Positions 16,492 through 23,572 of a stretch of 32,798 nucleotides of DNA are shown here, in pieces. The notes beneath the pieces were generated by a model. The model was given only the letters and a program-made list of their open reading frames with translations, was not told where the DNA came from and searched no databases. Position 1 is the first letter of the stretch. Each line of letters begins with the position of its first letter. Where the stretch lies: positions 1 through 32,798 of IMG/VR virus record IMGVR_UViG_3300021964_006504. The stretch is one strand, 5' to 3'. The DNA is from a virus. The translations under genes were made by a program, and so were the position numbers.

Positions 16492-17050
16492 TAAGATGGT
16501 TATAATTAGAACCGATAGATTCAATATTGGAGTAATAGGAAGAAGTGGTTCTACATCTATAATAGAAGATATTTGTGGTCGTATTGTTGATCATGTAAAA
16601 CTAATGTCTGATATAGAAAATTTCAATAATAAAGAAATTTTAAAAACACAAACAAATAATTTAAAAGATTTTGTTCATAATGTATTAGTTTTACGAGACC
16701 CCAAAGAACGAGCAAGATCGGGTATTAGAATGGAATTGCCTGCGAATTTTCATGGTGCACCATTTCTTCATAAAATTGATATCGAGGCTGTAACACACAT
16801 TATTAAATTTGAAGATTTTAGAAGATACTTTACCATACATTTTGGGAAATCAGGATTGCCCACAGGTGAGTGCCAATGGGATTTAAACGATTACTCCGAT
16901 GATGATTGGGCAGAAGAGTATAGACTTTATAACATTCTTTTACAAAAACCTATATTAAAACCATTTGAATATAGAATAATGAAGAGACAAATTAAATACA
17001 TAAACTGTAAAGGCATTCCTGGAAAAAGGTATAAAACATGGGATATGTAG
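16478..17050 (+). CDS. Sulfotransferase-like P-loop protein (second)
   Basis: The 190-residue protein starts with a strand and loop NIGVIGRSGSTSI (residues 16-28), a PAPS-loop-like segment, and has VLVLRDPKERARSGI (residues 69-83) resembling the 3'-phosphate-binding region with Arg and Ser. The rest is weakly conserved. The gene is markedly AT-rich; one full 60-base row (16621-16680) has only about 8 G/C by my count, unlike the nrd genes. This suggests recent acquisition. ATG 16478 overlaps the GIY-YIG gene by 14 bases; ATG 16496 is also possible. A related protein is at 121. The acceptor molecule is unknown. Confidence 0.5.
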   Translation: MMHADKMVIIRTDRFNIGVIGRSGSTSIIEDICGRIVDHVKLMSDIENFNNKEILKTQTNNLKDFVHNVLVLRDPKERARSGIRMELPANFHGAPFLHKIDIEAVTHIIKFEDFRRYFTIHFGKSGLPTGECQWDLNDYSDDDWAEEYRLYNILLQKPILKPFEYRIMKRQIKYINCKGIPGKRYKTWDM

Positions 17051-18012
17051 CACTATTATTTTTGTCTGCTCTTGGAGTATCAGCAGTCGCTGGTTACTTC
17101 TCGATCGTCGGTCTGATGGCGATTTTCCCAGCAGCTGCAATGTCTATCCTCGCTATGGGAATTGTTCTGGAAATTGCTAAACTGGTTACAGCCTCATGGC
17201 TTTACCAAAACTGGAATAGCGCAAATCTGCTGATGAAAGCATACTTTGTTCCAGCAGTGGCTATTCTATCAATCATCACATCTATGGGAATTTTCGGATT
17301 CCTATCTAAAGCACATATTGATCAGGGAGTGGAAAGTGGAGACGCAACAGCAAAGATCGAACGATTGGATAAGAATATCGAGTCCAATCAGCGCGAGGTG
17401 GAGCGAGCCCAAAGAACGCTTGATTCCTTCGACGAGACGCTTGACCGTTACACTTCATTGGGGTTCGTTACTCGTGGGCTTGATGCGCGCAAAGAACAAA
17501 AAGAAGAACGTGAGGCGATGCGTAATATCATCGCAAAAGCAGAAGCGGAAAACGATAAGCTATACGACCAAAGGGCTGAACTATCAGCCGAAGTCCGTGC
17601 GTTCGAGGTCGAAGTTGGTCCAATCAAATACATCGCCGATCTCATCTACGAGGATGGGAGAGAAAACTTGGAGGCGGCGGTCAGAGCCGTTATCATCGCG
17701 CTCGTATTGGTTTTCGACCCATTGGCGATTTTGCTGGTGGTGGCGGCAAACATGCAGCTCAACACCGCTACAGGTAAGCGTATCGAGTTTTTCTCTCTCG
17801 ATGAAACCGCTACAGAGACCGCTTCAGAGTTATATGAAAAATGGGAAGAAGCCAAAGCCGAAGAATCGGCTGAACAGTTGCAAGCAGTCGAAAAAGTGAT
17901 GGAAGAAGATCGAGAGTTGCTCGCCAAACTTGCTGATGGTGAAACTCTCAATCCTTCAGACCGAAAAAAGCTGAAGAACTTAGATTGGTTGATTGATAAA
18001 AAAAGATCTTGA
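17038..18012 (+). CDS. Four-helix membrane protein with long coiled coil
   Basis: The 324-residue protein has hydrophobic segments at about residues 2-22, 26-50, 66-90 and 213-240 (VRAVIIALVLVFDPLAILLV). A charged coiled-coil region (residues about 100-190; EVERAQRTLDSFDETLDR) separates the third and fourth, and an acidic coiled tail follows. I recognise this layout (YFSIVGLMAIF, GIFGFLSKAHIDQG) from marine T4-like phages, where its role is unknown. Membrane location during infection is likely. AAGG eight bases before ATG 17038 supports the start. The stop overlaps the TTGACA of the next promoter, so it ends the long block that began at 9098. Confidence 0.6.
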   Translation: MGYVALLFLSALGVSAVAGYFSIVGLMAIFPAAAMSILAMGIVLEIAKLVTASWLYQNWNSANLLMKAYFVPAVAILSIITSMGIFGFLSKAHIDQGVESGDATAKIERLDKNIESNQREVERAQRTLDSFDETLDRYTSLGFVTRGLDARKEQKEEREAMRNIIAKAEAENDKLYDQRAELSAEVRAFEVEVGPIKYIADLIYEDGRENLEAAVRAVIIALVLVFDPLAILLVVAANMQLNTATGKRIEFFSLDETATETASELYEKWEEAKAEESAEQLQAVEKVMEEDRELLAKLADGETLNPSDRKKLKNLDWLIDKKRS

Positions 18013-18037
18013 CATTTTGTGACAACTAGGATACTAT
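18009..18037 (+). promoter_or_regulatory. Sigma70-type early promoter
   Basis: TTGACA (18009-18014), 17 bases beginning TTTT, TACTAT (18032-18037; 4 of 6). It lies in the 50-base gap before the DUF2693-like gene and shares the TTGACATTTT start with the promoters at 9098, 18294 and 25874. Confidence 0.65.
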
Positions 18038-18064
18038 GAGGTATTGTTAATTATGGAGTTTAAT

Positions 18065-18286
18065 ATGACTGATATTGTAAAAGAATTGCAACAGCGTGTT
18101 GTGACAATCACATTTGATAAATTGGATGGCACTGAGCGTGTCATGAATGCCACCCTGCAGGAAGATGTTGTCCCCGAAACCAAAGGCGGTAAGACAAAAG
18201 CGTCTGAAAAAAATCTGGTTGTTTTTGATGTAGATAAGCAGGGTTGGCGCACAATTGTTGTCGATCGCATTAAAGCGGTTGCATAA
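18065..18286 (+). CDS. SH3-barrel-fold phage protein (DUF2693-like)
   Basis: The 73-residue protein has the pattern QRVVTITFDKLDGTERVMNA followed by TL, then VVFDVDKQGWRTIVVDRI near the end. I recall this from the phage SH3-barrel family DUF2693 (VTVxFxKxDGTxRxMxaTL...WDxxxxxWRxF). Members are small, soluble and common in T4-like phages; the function is not known. GGAG six bases before ATG 18065 fixes the start; ATG 18053 and TTG 18044 lie upstream of that site. It stands alone between two early promoters, so it is probably made early and in quantity. Confidence 0.7.
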   Translation: MTDIVKELQQRVVTITFDKLDGTERVMNATLQEDVVPETKGGKTKASEKNLVVFDVDKQGWRTIVVDRIKAVA

Positions 18287-18293
18287 TTATTGC

Positions 18294-18322
18294 TTGACAT
18301 TTTGGAAACTCTGATATATACT
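18294..18322 (+). promoter_or_regulatory. Sigma70-type early promoter
   Basis: TTGACA (18294-18299), 17 bases, TATACT (18317-18322; 5 of 6). A good ribosome site (AAAGGAG) and ATG 18348 follow, so the leader is about 20 bases. It probably drives the block containing RNase H. Confidence 0.75.
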
Positions 18323-18347
18323 TGGTATATTACTAAAGGAGTCCATT

Positions 18348-18854
18348 ATGGCAAGAGAACCTGAATCGGTCAAGCGTAAGAAGATCCGCAAGAAGCGGAA
18401 ACCAATGACGCCTGAACAAAAAGCTGTAGCAGTCGAGCGGTTAGCAAAAGCGCGAGCCGCTCGTCAAGCTGCAAATCCTTCCCAACCAAAAAATGTATGT
18501 GCTGAAGTGCTCGCTCTTGGTGACGAGCATTATCTCTCACACAACAAGGTTAAAGGGTGGATAAAAGCCAATCAAGAATTATTGAAAGAAGCGCGTGCAT
18601 CTGTTCGTAAAGGTATGAAGGGTGCAGAGGCTGAAGTTAAAAGCTATGAAGCATATATCCGCAATATGAATAAGTATTTGCGAGACGGTGATTGGGTAGA
18701 TGAGTTCTATGGTGAACACATGAATCAAAAAATTAAATGGCGTTGCGCTGTCCCTGCATATGATGATGAAGGTAACATCAAACGAGCACATGGCGTGTAT
18801 TATGATGACCTTGGATATCGTTGGGGTCACGAGCCAGAGGAGGATGAAGTATGA
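18348..18854 (+). CDS. Basic conserved phage protein of unknown function
   Basis: The 168-residue protein has a very basic N-terminus (KRKKIRKKRKPMTPEQKAVA) fit for nucleic-acid binding, a helical region with Ala/Lys/Glu (residues about 20-110) and an acidic end with HGVYYDDLGYRWGHEPEEDE. I have a weak memory of similar proteins near RNase H in marine T4-like phages but can assign no function. AAAGGAG lies seven bases before ATG and the early promoter at 18294 is just upstream. Its stop overlaps the RNase H start by 4 bases (ATGA). It has no membrane helix. Confidence 0.55.
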   Translation: MAREPESVKRKKIRKKRKPMTPEQKAVAVERLAKARAARQAANPSQPKNVCAEVLALGDEHYLSHNKVKGWIKANQELLKEARASVRKGMKGAEAEVKSYEAYIRNMNKYLRDGDWVDEFYGEHMNQKIKWRCAVPAYDDEGNIKRAHGVYYDDLGYRWGHEPEEDEV

Positions 18855-19732
18855 TTGTAATTGATTATAACCAGACCTTCATCTCAAACTTCATGGCTGA
18901 GACTCGTGGTCGTCCAGGAGTAGAAATCAATGTCGATTTACTTCGGCATATGATTCTCAATCAGTTGCGGACATATCGTAATCGGTTTGGCAATGATTAT
19001 GGTGAACTTGTTATCGCTTGTGACAATCGTCATTACTGGCGTCGCGAGGTTTATCCTTACTATAAAGCTGCTCGTAAAAAAGCGCGTGATGCGAGTGGGC
19101 ATGATTGGTCATCTATCTTTGATGCTTTACATCTTATTCGTAACGAACTTGATGAGTTTATGCCATATCCTCTTTTAGATATTGAGGGTGCTGAGGCTGA
19201 TGATGTGATTGGCACACTGGCTGAATACAGCCAAACTTCAAAGGAAGGTGCGCTGTTCGAAGAAGCAGAGCCATTTTTGATTATTTCTGGAGACCACGAC
19301 TTCCAGCAATTACAGAAGTATTCTAATGTGAGCCAATATTCGCCAATGAAAAAGCGTATGGTGAAGTTGAAGGAAACACCACAAGAAGTATTGATGGAGC
19401 ATATCATCACTGGTGATAAAGGTGATGGTGTCCCTAATATTTTAAGTGCTGATGATACATTTGTGACTGAAGGTAAACGCCAGAAACCTATTCGTAAAAA
19501 CCTGTTAGCTGAATGGAAGAAACAGAAGCCTGAAGAGTTTATCACAGGTGAAATGGCTTCTGGATATGTTCGCAACAAACAACTTGTTGATTTGTCTATG
19601 ACTCCTCAGGAGATCAAAGATGCAGTTATAGATAGTTATGAAAAGCAAAAAGGTAAGAGCCGCGCCCACTTGCTTAATTATTTTGTGAAATATCGGCTGA
19701 AAAATATGATGGAAGTCGCGGAGGATTTCTAA
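18851..19732 (+). CDS. rnh: RNase H / 5'-3' nuclease, T4 Rnh type
   Basis: The 293-residue FEN-type nuclease removes RNA primers and 5' flaps from lagging-strand fragments. Acidic metal ligands appear in order: D5 (MIVIDYNQ), D58 (ACDNRHYW), E112, E115, D117, D118 (IEGAEADDVIG), D148 and D150 (ISGDHDF), and D189, D192 (TGDKGDGVPN). The basic RREVYPYYKAARKKARD is the arch region that threads DNA. T4 Rnh is 305 residues, so length agrees. It pairs functionally with the primase at 9651. It is linked by ATGA overlap to the basic protein upstream and by TAATG to the 56-residue gene downstream. Confidence 0.85.
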   Translation: MIVIDYNQTFISNFMAETRGRPGVEINVDLLRHMILNQLRTYRNRFGNDYGELVIACDNRHYWRREVYPYYKAARKKARDASGHDWSSIFDALHLIRNELDEFMPYPLLDIEGAEADDVIGTLAEYSQTSKEGALFEEAEPFLIISGDHDFQQLQKYSNVSQYSPMKKRMVKLKETPQEVLMEHIITGDKGDGVPNILSADDTFVTEGKRQKPIRKNLLAEWKKQKPEEFITGEMASGYVRNKQLVDLSMTPQEIKDAVIDSYEKQKGKSRAHLLNYFVKYRLKNMMEVAEDF

Positions 19733-19902
19733 TGGATAAATTTGAAACTTATGATAAAGAACGGTGTAAGAACCTTTCTAGTGAACAATATGTCGTGTAT
19801 GAGTGGGAGGGTAAAACTTTAAAAAAGAAAACCTACACTCGCAAATACATTCCTGACTCCAAAAATGGGTATGTAGATAATTATAGAAGTGAGGTAGTAT
19901 AA
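19732..19902 (+). CDS. Small basic protein
   Basis: This 56-residue reading frame runs MDKFETYDKERCKNLSSEQY to ...DNYRSEVV, with many Lys and Tyr. Its ATG overlaps the RNase H stop by one base (TAATG) and its stop overlaps the next ATG the same way, so it exactly fills the gap in the operon. GAGG lies seven bases before the ATG. No domain is recognised. A single Cys and no hydrophobic segment suggest a soluble protein. The function is unknown. Confidence 0.65.
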   Translation: MDKFETYDKERCKNLSSEQYVVYEWEGKTLKKKTYTRKYIPDSKNGYVDNYRSEVV

Positions 19903-20393
19903 TGGCCAGAAAATTTAGGCAAGCAAATGAAGGCTTTGACTGGGTCTTTGAAGTAAATGGCAAGGATGAGCAGATCGCTCGTTTGAAACAATGGGCGTCA
20001 ACCAATCAAACAGTTGTTCCTCTTGTTCGTATGGGTGTTGGTGCTGAAAAAGTTGAGTGGGGTCTACCAGAAGGTATGCCAGAAACTACCAAACTTGATA
20101 AAGATATGCCTGACGGTATGGGCGACACAACTATTCAGATGGAGTGGCGTCGTATCAAAACTTTCATGAACCCACAAGGTAATCTTCGCAACCTTCCTGC
20201 ATGGAAGCAAGAAATGAACTGGATGCAGATCTTAGAGGGATTACATCACAAGGAAGCAGCAGTTCTGACTGCTGTTAAAGACGGCACTTTGCTGAAGTTG
20301 TATCCGAAACTCGAGAAACTTTTGAAGGATATCGGTATCACAGAATACAACAAGCCAGTAAAGAAAACACGAAAGAAAAAAGCTGCTGAATAA
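19902..20393 (+). CDS. Conserved phage protein, DUF6433-like
   Basis: The 163-residue protein has a helical C-terminal part, ILEGLHHKEAAVLTAVKDGT then LKLYPKLEKLLKDIGI, that resembles the ...HpkEa.LL.avKD..L...YP.L. pattern of a small family I recall as DUF6433 in T4-like phages, and a basic end (KPVKKTRKKKAAE). The middle (WGLPEGMPETTKLDKDMPDG, TTIQMEWRRIKTFMN) is unassigned. It lies directly after RNase H and a small gene. The function is unknown; the basic end and location suggest a replication link. The stop overlaps the SGNH gene start by one base. Confidence 0.6.
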   Translation: MARKFRQANEGFDWVFEVNGKDEQIARLKQWASTNQTVVPLVRMGVGAEKVEWGLPEGMPETTKLDKDMPDGMGDTTIQMEWRRIKTFMNPQGNLRNLPAWKQEMNWMQILEGLHHKEAAVLTAVKDGTLLKLYPKLEKLLKDIGITEYNKPVKKTRKKKAAE

Positions 20394-21097
20394 TGGATGG
20401 TAATCCACTACAATTCCAACTAGAGTATGCAGGCAAACATACTGACCAATTTGTCTGGGATAATAATACTGAAGTTGAATTGTCATACTGTTTCAACAAA
20501 CAAGGGTTTCGTTCTAATATAGAGTTTATTGATGTCACGCACCCCTGTGTTGTTTATCTTGGAGATAGCACTACATTCGGGATGGGTGTTGAATATGAAC
20601 AAACATGGGCATTTCAACATCACAAGGCTCACCATCCAGAATTAGAATATATTAATCTTGGTGCAGCAGGTGGATCGATTGAGACAACACATCGTCTATT
20701 GACATATTGGTCTGATCACCTAGATATTAAACACGCTTATATATTGCACCCTAATATTAATCGACAAGAATTTATATCATCGAATGAAATAGAATCAATA
20801 GGATTCTGGAATACAAAAATGGCTATGGATATGGGTGGATTTTGGCAAAATACCGAGCAAAATAGATTCAAACAAAAATTATTTTTAGACCTTGTTTCAC
20901 AAGAGAGACATCAATATTGGTTGCAGAAGCGTTGTGAACACGCTCTGGGTTATCTTAAAACCATCATTGATTTAAAATGTTCATTCCCTATTCCAACAGA
21001 TTTCAATAAAGGATCTAGAGATGGTTTTCATGCTGGACCAAATGAACACAGAGAGATTTTAAATTGGTTCGAAGATGAATCTAACATTATGGTGTAG
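20393..21097 (+). CDS. SGNH/GDSL-type hydrolase-like protein (first)
   Basis: The 234-residue protein shows the SGNH blocks: GDST with nucleophile S59 (VVYLGDSTTFGMGV), block II N88-G90 (INLGAAGGS), block III N121 (LHPNINR) and a C-terminal D210-x-x-H213 (RDGFHAG). Such enzymes hydrolyse or transfer acyl groups, often O-acetyl on sugars. The segment NKQGFRSNIEF before the first block is also seen in the second copy at 23573. It begins one base into the DUF6433-like stop. It ends tail-to-tail with the reverse-strand NUMOD3 gene, overlapping it by 11 bases. The substrate is unknown. Confidence 0.7.
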   Translation: MDGNPLQFQLEYAGKHTDQFVWDNNTEVELSYCFNKQGFRSNIEFIDVTHPCVVYLGDSTTFGMGVEYEQTWAFQHHKAHHPELEYINLGAAGGSIETTHRLLTYWSDHLDIKHAYILHPNINRQEFISSNEIESIGFWNTKMAMDMGGFWQNTEQNRFKQKLFLDLVSQERHQYWLQKRCEHALGYLKTIIDLKCSFPIPTDFNKGSRDGFHAGPNEHREILNWFEDESNIMV

Positions 21098-21608
21098 GTT
21101 TGTAGGGGTCGAAAAATCTTCCCCATTGCCATCCTTCTGGTAAATCTACATCTTCATTGATCAGGTGATTCTTACCATTTGGTTCGACACACCATTTACG
21201 TTTGGGTCTTTCATACGCTTTTTGACGGATCTTCGCGATAGTTTCTGGTTTGTGTTTACGACCATACATAGGGTTGAATTCACCCCGACGAGTTCCTGTC
21301 ATGGTCTTACTGATGTTCTTTCTGTGTTCATCAGTAAGACCATCACTATTTGGATTTCCTTTACCAAGTTTAGCTTCTCGGATACGCTCGCGACCTTCTG
21401 GTGTGTGCCAACCTGTTCTATCCCTACATCTATCCACGATAGGCAAGTCAGCCTTGTTTTGTGTGATGACATATTCTCTAACAGACTCTACTGTTGAGAA
21501 CTTAATCAGCATTTCTCTCGGTTTGGGAACTTCCTGGAGAGACTTTTCGTCTACAATCCAGTATTCATTACGAGTTTTAAAGGCGAAAAACCTTGATGCG
21601 CGAGCCAT
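21087..21608 (-). CDS. NUMOD3-type DNA-binding protein, homing-endonuclease relative without a visible nuclease domain
   Basis: This 173-residue protein is the only gene I find on the minus strand. Its middle has the NUMOD3-type repeats of homing endonucleases: GRERIREAKLGKGNPNS and GEFNPMYGRKHKPETIAKIR. It ends with INEDVDLPEGWQWGRF, like the ...DLPEGWxxGR helix of these proteins. Residues 1-75 contain neither a GIY-YIG nor an HNH motif that I can see, so cutting activity is doubtful. ATG 21608 is used; GTG 21617 adds three residues. A T4 late box on the same strand (21635-21642) would express it late. It overlaps the SGNH gene end and faces all neighbours. Confidence 0.65.
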   Translation of the reverse strand: MARASRFFAFKTRNEYWIVDEKSLQEVPKPREMLIKFSTVESVREYVITQNKADLPIVDRCRDRTGWHTPEGRERIREAKLGKGNPNSDGLTDEHRKNISKTMTGTRRGEFNPMYGRKHKPETIAKIRQKAYERPKRKWCVEPNGKNHLINEDVDLPEGWQWGRFFDPYKPTP

Positions 21609-21634
21609 TATTATCACTTTTTACATATTTCTTG

Positions 21635-21642
21635 TATTTATA
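21635..21642 (-). promoter_or_regulatory. T4-type late promoter box, reverse strand
   Basis: TATTTATA on the plus strand reads TATAAATA on the minus strand, 26 bases before ATG 21608. It is back to back with the early promoter at 21657 on the plus strand, leaving 14 bases between the two boxes. Confidence 0.65.
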
Positions 21643-21656
21643 TTGAAAAAAAACGC

Positions 21657-21685
21657 TTGACATTCCTGACAATTTATGCTATTAT
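21657..21685 (+). promoter_or_regulatory. Sigma70-type early promoter
   Basis: TTGACA (21657-21662), 17 bases, TATTAT (21680-21685; 5 of 6). It drives the small genes at 21714 and 21913. A TTG start read in-frame at 21657 is just the -35 and is not a real start. Confidence 0.75.
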
Positions 21686-21713
21686 AAAGTATAACTTGAG
21701 AAAGGAACTTGTT

Positions 21714-21929
21714 ATGAAAATGTTTTATGCTGATATTACTATCGAGTTTAAAAATGGCTCAAAAGGTGCTAAGATTATCCAAGCCCATTCTATGGAGCAA
21801 GTGATGAACGATGCTGCCTATTATGTGCGCCAACGTGTTCTTGAGGGTCGTGAGATCCTAGAAGTTCATGGTAATGATTTGTATATGGTTAAAAGCCACA
21901 AAGTAAAAGGATATGAAGGTCGTGCCTGA
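21714..21929 (+). CDS. Small conserved-looking early protein
   Basis: This 71-residue protein runs from MKMFYADITIEFKNGSKGAK to HKVKGYEGRA. It has a beta-alpha pattern (FYADITIEF, helix MEQVMNDAAYYVRQRVLEG, strand EILEVHGNDLYMV), so it looks like a small folded domain. AAGGAA before ATG 21714 and the early promoter 30 bases upstream support the start. The longer open frame reaches up to the -35 and is not used. The function is unknown. Its end overlaps the next gene by 17 bases. Confidence 0.6.
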   Translation: MKMFYADITIEFKNGSKGAKIIQAHSMEQVMNDAAYYVRQRVLEGREILEVHGNDLYMVKSHKVKGYEGRA

Positions 21930-22119
21930 TTTTTATGAAGATTTAGAAGCTGTCGTCAATGAAGCGGTTTGTGTGAATTACAATACAAAATTTGACGATG
22001 TGGCTAAAGCTGTTATTGAGCGGTTCGGCGACAGTGACATTATTGGTCAGATAATGACAATGGCAGAAGAAATGTTTTATGAGATCCAGAGCGATCTTTA
22101 TGAATTTTGGGATGACTAG
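21913..22119 (+). CDS. Small acidic early protein
   Basis: This 68-residue protein is acidic (pattern EDLEAVVNEAVCVNYNTKFD, then MFYEIQSDLYEFWDD) and predicted helical. ATG 21913 overlaps the end of the previous gene by 17 bases; AAAGGA is only one base before the ATG, so a later start such as GTG 21922 cannot be excluded. It is in the early transcript from 21657. Small acidic phage proteins often bind host enzymes, but there is no specific sign here. The function is unknown. Confidence 0.5.
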   Translation: MKVVPDFYEDLEAVVNEAVCVNYNTKFDDVAKAVIERFGDSDIIGQIMTMAEEMFYEIQSDLYEFWDD

Positions 22120-22122
22120 GGG

Positions 22123-22151
22123 TTGACTTTTCTGTCAAAATGGGGTATGAT
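22123..22151 (+). promoter_or_regulatory. Sigma70-type early promoter
   Basis: TTGACT (22123-22128), 17 bases, TATGAT (22146-22151; 5 of 6). It lies in the gap after the acidic gene and drives the HAD-like phosphatase; GAGAGGAA follows before ATG 22176. Confidence 0.65.
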
Positions 22152-22175
22152 GATAATATGATGAGAGGAAAAAAT

Positions 22176-22775
22176 ATGAAAAACAAAATTATTTTGACAG
22201 ATATTGACGGTGTAGTTCTTGATTGGGAAGAAAGTTTCGCAATCTGGATGGATTACAATGGACATCAACTCGTTGATGATTATCAATACAAATATGATGT
22301 AGCCAAACGGTATGGCATGGATAAAGAAACCAGCAATAAACTGGTTCGCCAGTTCAATGCCTCTGCTGCTATTGGATTTCTTCCGCCGCTTCGGGACGCG
22401 CAGTATTATATCAAGCTGCTACATGAGAAGCACAAATATAAATTTATCGCTGTGACAAGTTTGTCTTTAGACCCTTATGCGCAAAAGTTGCGGGAACGGA
22501 ACTTGGCTAAACTGTTCGGTGATAATACATTCCAAGAAGTTATCTGCCTTGACACTGGTGCTGATAAAGACGATATCCTTATCGACTTGAGTTATGAGTA
22601 TGAAGGTTGTTACTGGATTGAAGACAAAATTGTGAATGCTCAATTGGGTAGTGATATTGGTTATGACTCTATCTTAATGGAGCATGGGCATAGCCTCAAA
22701 GCCAATGGTAATTTTAAAGTAGTTAAAAGCTGGGAGATGATTTATGATGAAATCTTGGGAAGTAGAGTTTGCTGA
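22176..22775 (+). CDS. HAD-like phosphatase, possibly a 5'-nucleotidase
   Basis: The 199-residue protein begins MKNKIILTDIDGVVLDWEES, the HAD nucleophile motif with D9 and D11. A Thr/Ser motif II lies in FIAVTSLSLDPYA and an acidic end motif in YWIEDKIVNA. The DxDGVxxDW start is typical of the 5'(3')-deoxyribonucleotidase group. It could trim nucleotide monophosphates or another phosphoester. ATG 22176 follows GAGAGGAAAAAAT; the open frame from 22140 runs across the -10 and is not used. The following small gene overlaps its end by 32 bases. Confidence 0.65.
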   Translation: MKNKIILTDIDGVVLDWEESFAIWMDYNGHQLVDDYQYKYDVAKRYGMDKETSNKLVRQFNASAAIGFLPPLRDAQYYIKLLHEKHKYKFIAVTSLSLDPYAQKLRERNLAKLFGDNTFQEVICLDTGADKDDILIDLSYEYEGCYWIEDKIVNAQLGSDIGYDSILMEHGHSLKANGNFKVVKSWEMIYDEILGSRVC

Positions 22776-22926
22776 CTTTTGTAAAACTATGTGGTTTCGA
22801 AACTGTGTAGAGCGTAGTGATTGGAAAGAAGATCCTCTAGATTATGATAAATATGTTCAGAACAATCTAGAGTTTCTAAAACAAAAACATGTCGAGTATC
22901 GGCTAGAAAAATTTCGGAGAGAATAA
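22744..22926 (+). CDS. Small phage protein with conserved WFRNCVER motif
   Basis: This 60-residue protein reads FADFCKTMWFRNCVERSDW, then DYDKYVQNNLEFLKQKHVEY. I recall short proteins of marine T4-like phages with a similar Cys...ER...W...Y...N..FL pattern, so it is probably real despite its size and its 32-base overlap with the phosphatase gene. The stop overlaps the next ATG by one base. It has two Cys and no membrane helix. The function is unknown. Confidence 0.55.
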   Translation: MMKSWEVEFADFCKTMWFRNCVERSDWKEDPLDYDKYVQNNLEFLKQKHVEYRLEKFRRE

Positions 22927-23114
22927 TGGATCCAATAACTCATACAATTATCGCTATGGTTTCTTTAATTATTGCATACGCCATAGGTTGGTTTATGGGT
23001 GAAAAGCGTGGTGCTATTATGGGCGTCGCTATTATCATGGATTGGGTTGAAAAGAAGGTTGGTCGAGCACAAGTAAACAGATGGATGCGAGAATATGAAG
23101 AAGAACATAAGTAG
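22926..23114 (+). CDS. Small membrane protein, possible inner-membrane spanin partner
   Basis: This 62-residue protein has a hydrophobic N-terminal segment (residues about 7-24, TIIAMVSLIIAYAIGWFM) followed by a basic amphipathic tail (VEKKVGRAQVNRWMREYEEE). The N-terminal anchor and helical tail are arranged like an inner-membrane spanin, and a lipoprotein gene overlaps its end by 20 bases, as seen for Rz/Rz1 pairs. It is much shorter than known i-spanins (about 100 residues or more), so this is a weak inference. It may be an unrelated small membrane protein. Confidence 0.5.
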   Translation: MDPITHTIIAMVSLIIAYAIGWFMGEKRGAIMGVAIIMDWVEKKVGRAQVNRWMREYEEEHK

Positions 23115-23286
23115 TTTGTTGCTCGTAACCTTTCTGGTTTCGTGCGCTCCAAGTAAGGAAGATGTCCCATCCGTGAAAACTGAACCAACAGAAACTGTGG
23201 AACAAACAGAATTGCCTGAAGTCAACACTGCTCGAGAAAGAGCGAAGAAGCTGTTACGAGTAATATTCGGTGGAGTAAATAAATGA
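23095..23286 (+). CDS. Small lipoprotein, o-spanin (Rz1)-like candidate
   Basis: This 63-residue protein has a type II signal peptide: MKKNISSLLLVTFLVSC with lipobox LVSC and lipidation Cys17. The mature part is Pro/Glu/Thr-rich (APSKEDVPSVKTEPTETVEQ). Length, lipobox, Pro content and overlap with a membrane-protein gene fit an outer-membrane spanin, which fuses the two host membranes at lysis. Against this, other lysis genes are not nearby and an early-region location would be odd. It could instead be a lipoprotein blocking superinfection. ATGA overlaps the next gene. Confidence 0.55.
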   Translation: MKKNISSLLLVTFLVSCAPSKEDVPSVKTEPTETVEQTELPEVNTARERAKKLLRVIFGGVNK

Positions 23287-23456
23287 GTGTGATTCCTTCA
23301 ACTAAATTAGAACGCTATGAGATGTGGGCTGAGATGATTCGCTCTGATCAGATGACACACGATCAAGTTCACCAGTTCTTGAGAAAACATAGTGATTTCG
23401 CAAATTGGTATTTGACTGAAAAAATAGGAGACGAATATGTTAGTGCGATTGATTGA
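23283..23456 (+). CDS. Small helical protein
   Basis: This 57-residue reading frame runs MSVIPSTKLERYEMWAEMIR to ...YVSAID. Its ATG overlaps the lipoprotein stop by 4 bases. It is helical and charged with no Cys and no membrane segment. The end overlaps the next small gene by 20 bases. It has no recognised relatives. The tight stacking with neighbours supports translation. The function is unknown. Confidence 0.55.
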   Translation: MSVIPSTKLERYEMWAEMIRSDQMTHDQVHQFLRKHSDFANWYLTEKIGDEYVSAID

Positions 23457-23571
23457 GCAACCGCCACAGAAACTGTATAAGAGTTTCAATGAGTGGACGC
23501 GAGTGCATAACGACTGGAAAACAAAAGGTTTCTGGGCACGTATGTGGTCACACCTGACTTACAGGAAATAG
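23437..23571 (+). CDS. Small basic Trp-rich protein
   Basis: This 44-residue frame runs MLVRLIEQPPQKLYKSFNEW to ...SHLTYRK, basic with four Trp. AGGAG lies six bases before the ATG (AGGAGACGAATATG), the best translation signal among the small genes here. It fills the space up to the SGNH-like gene. It could bind nucleic acid or membrane but shows no motif. The function is unknown. Confidence 0.55.
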   Translation: MLVRLIEQPPQKLYKSFNEWTRVHNDWKTKGFWARMWSHLTYRK

Positions 23572-23572
23572 A

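Noticed and set aside
21100-21122. GGGG...CCCC inverted repeat after the SGNH gene as a terminator
   Set aside because: Four-base stem with an AT-rich loop, no U-run, and it lies in coding sequence of the reverse gene.
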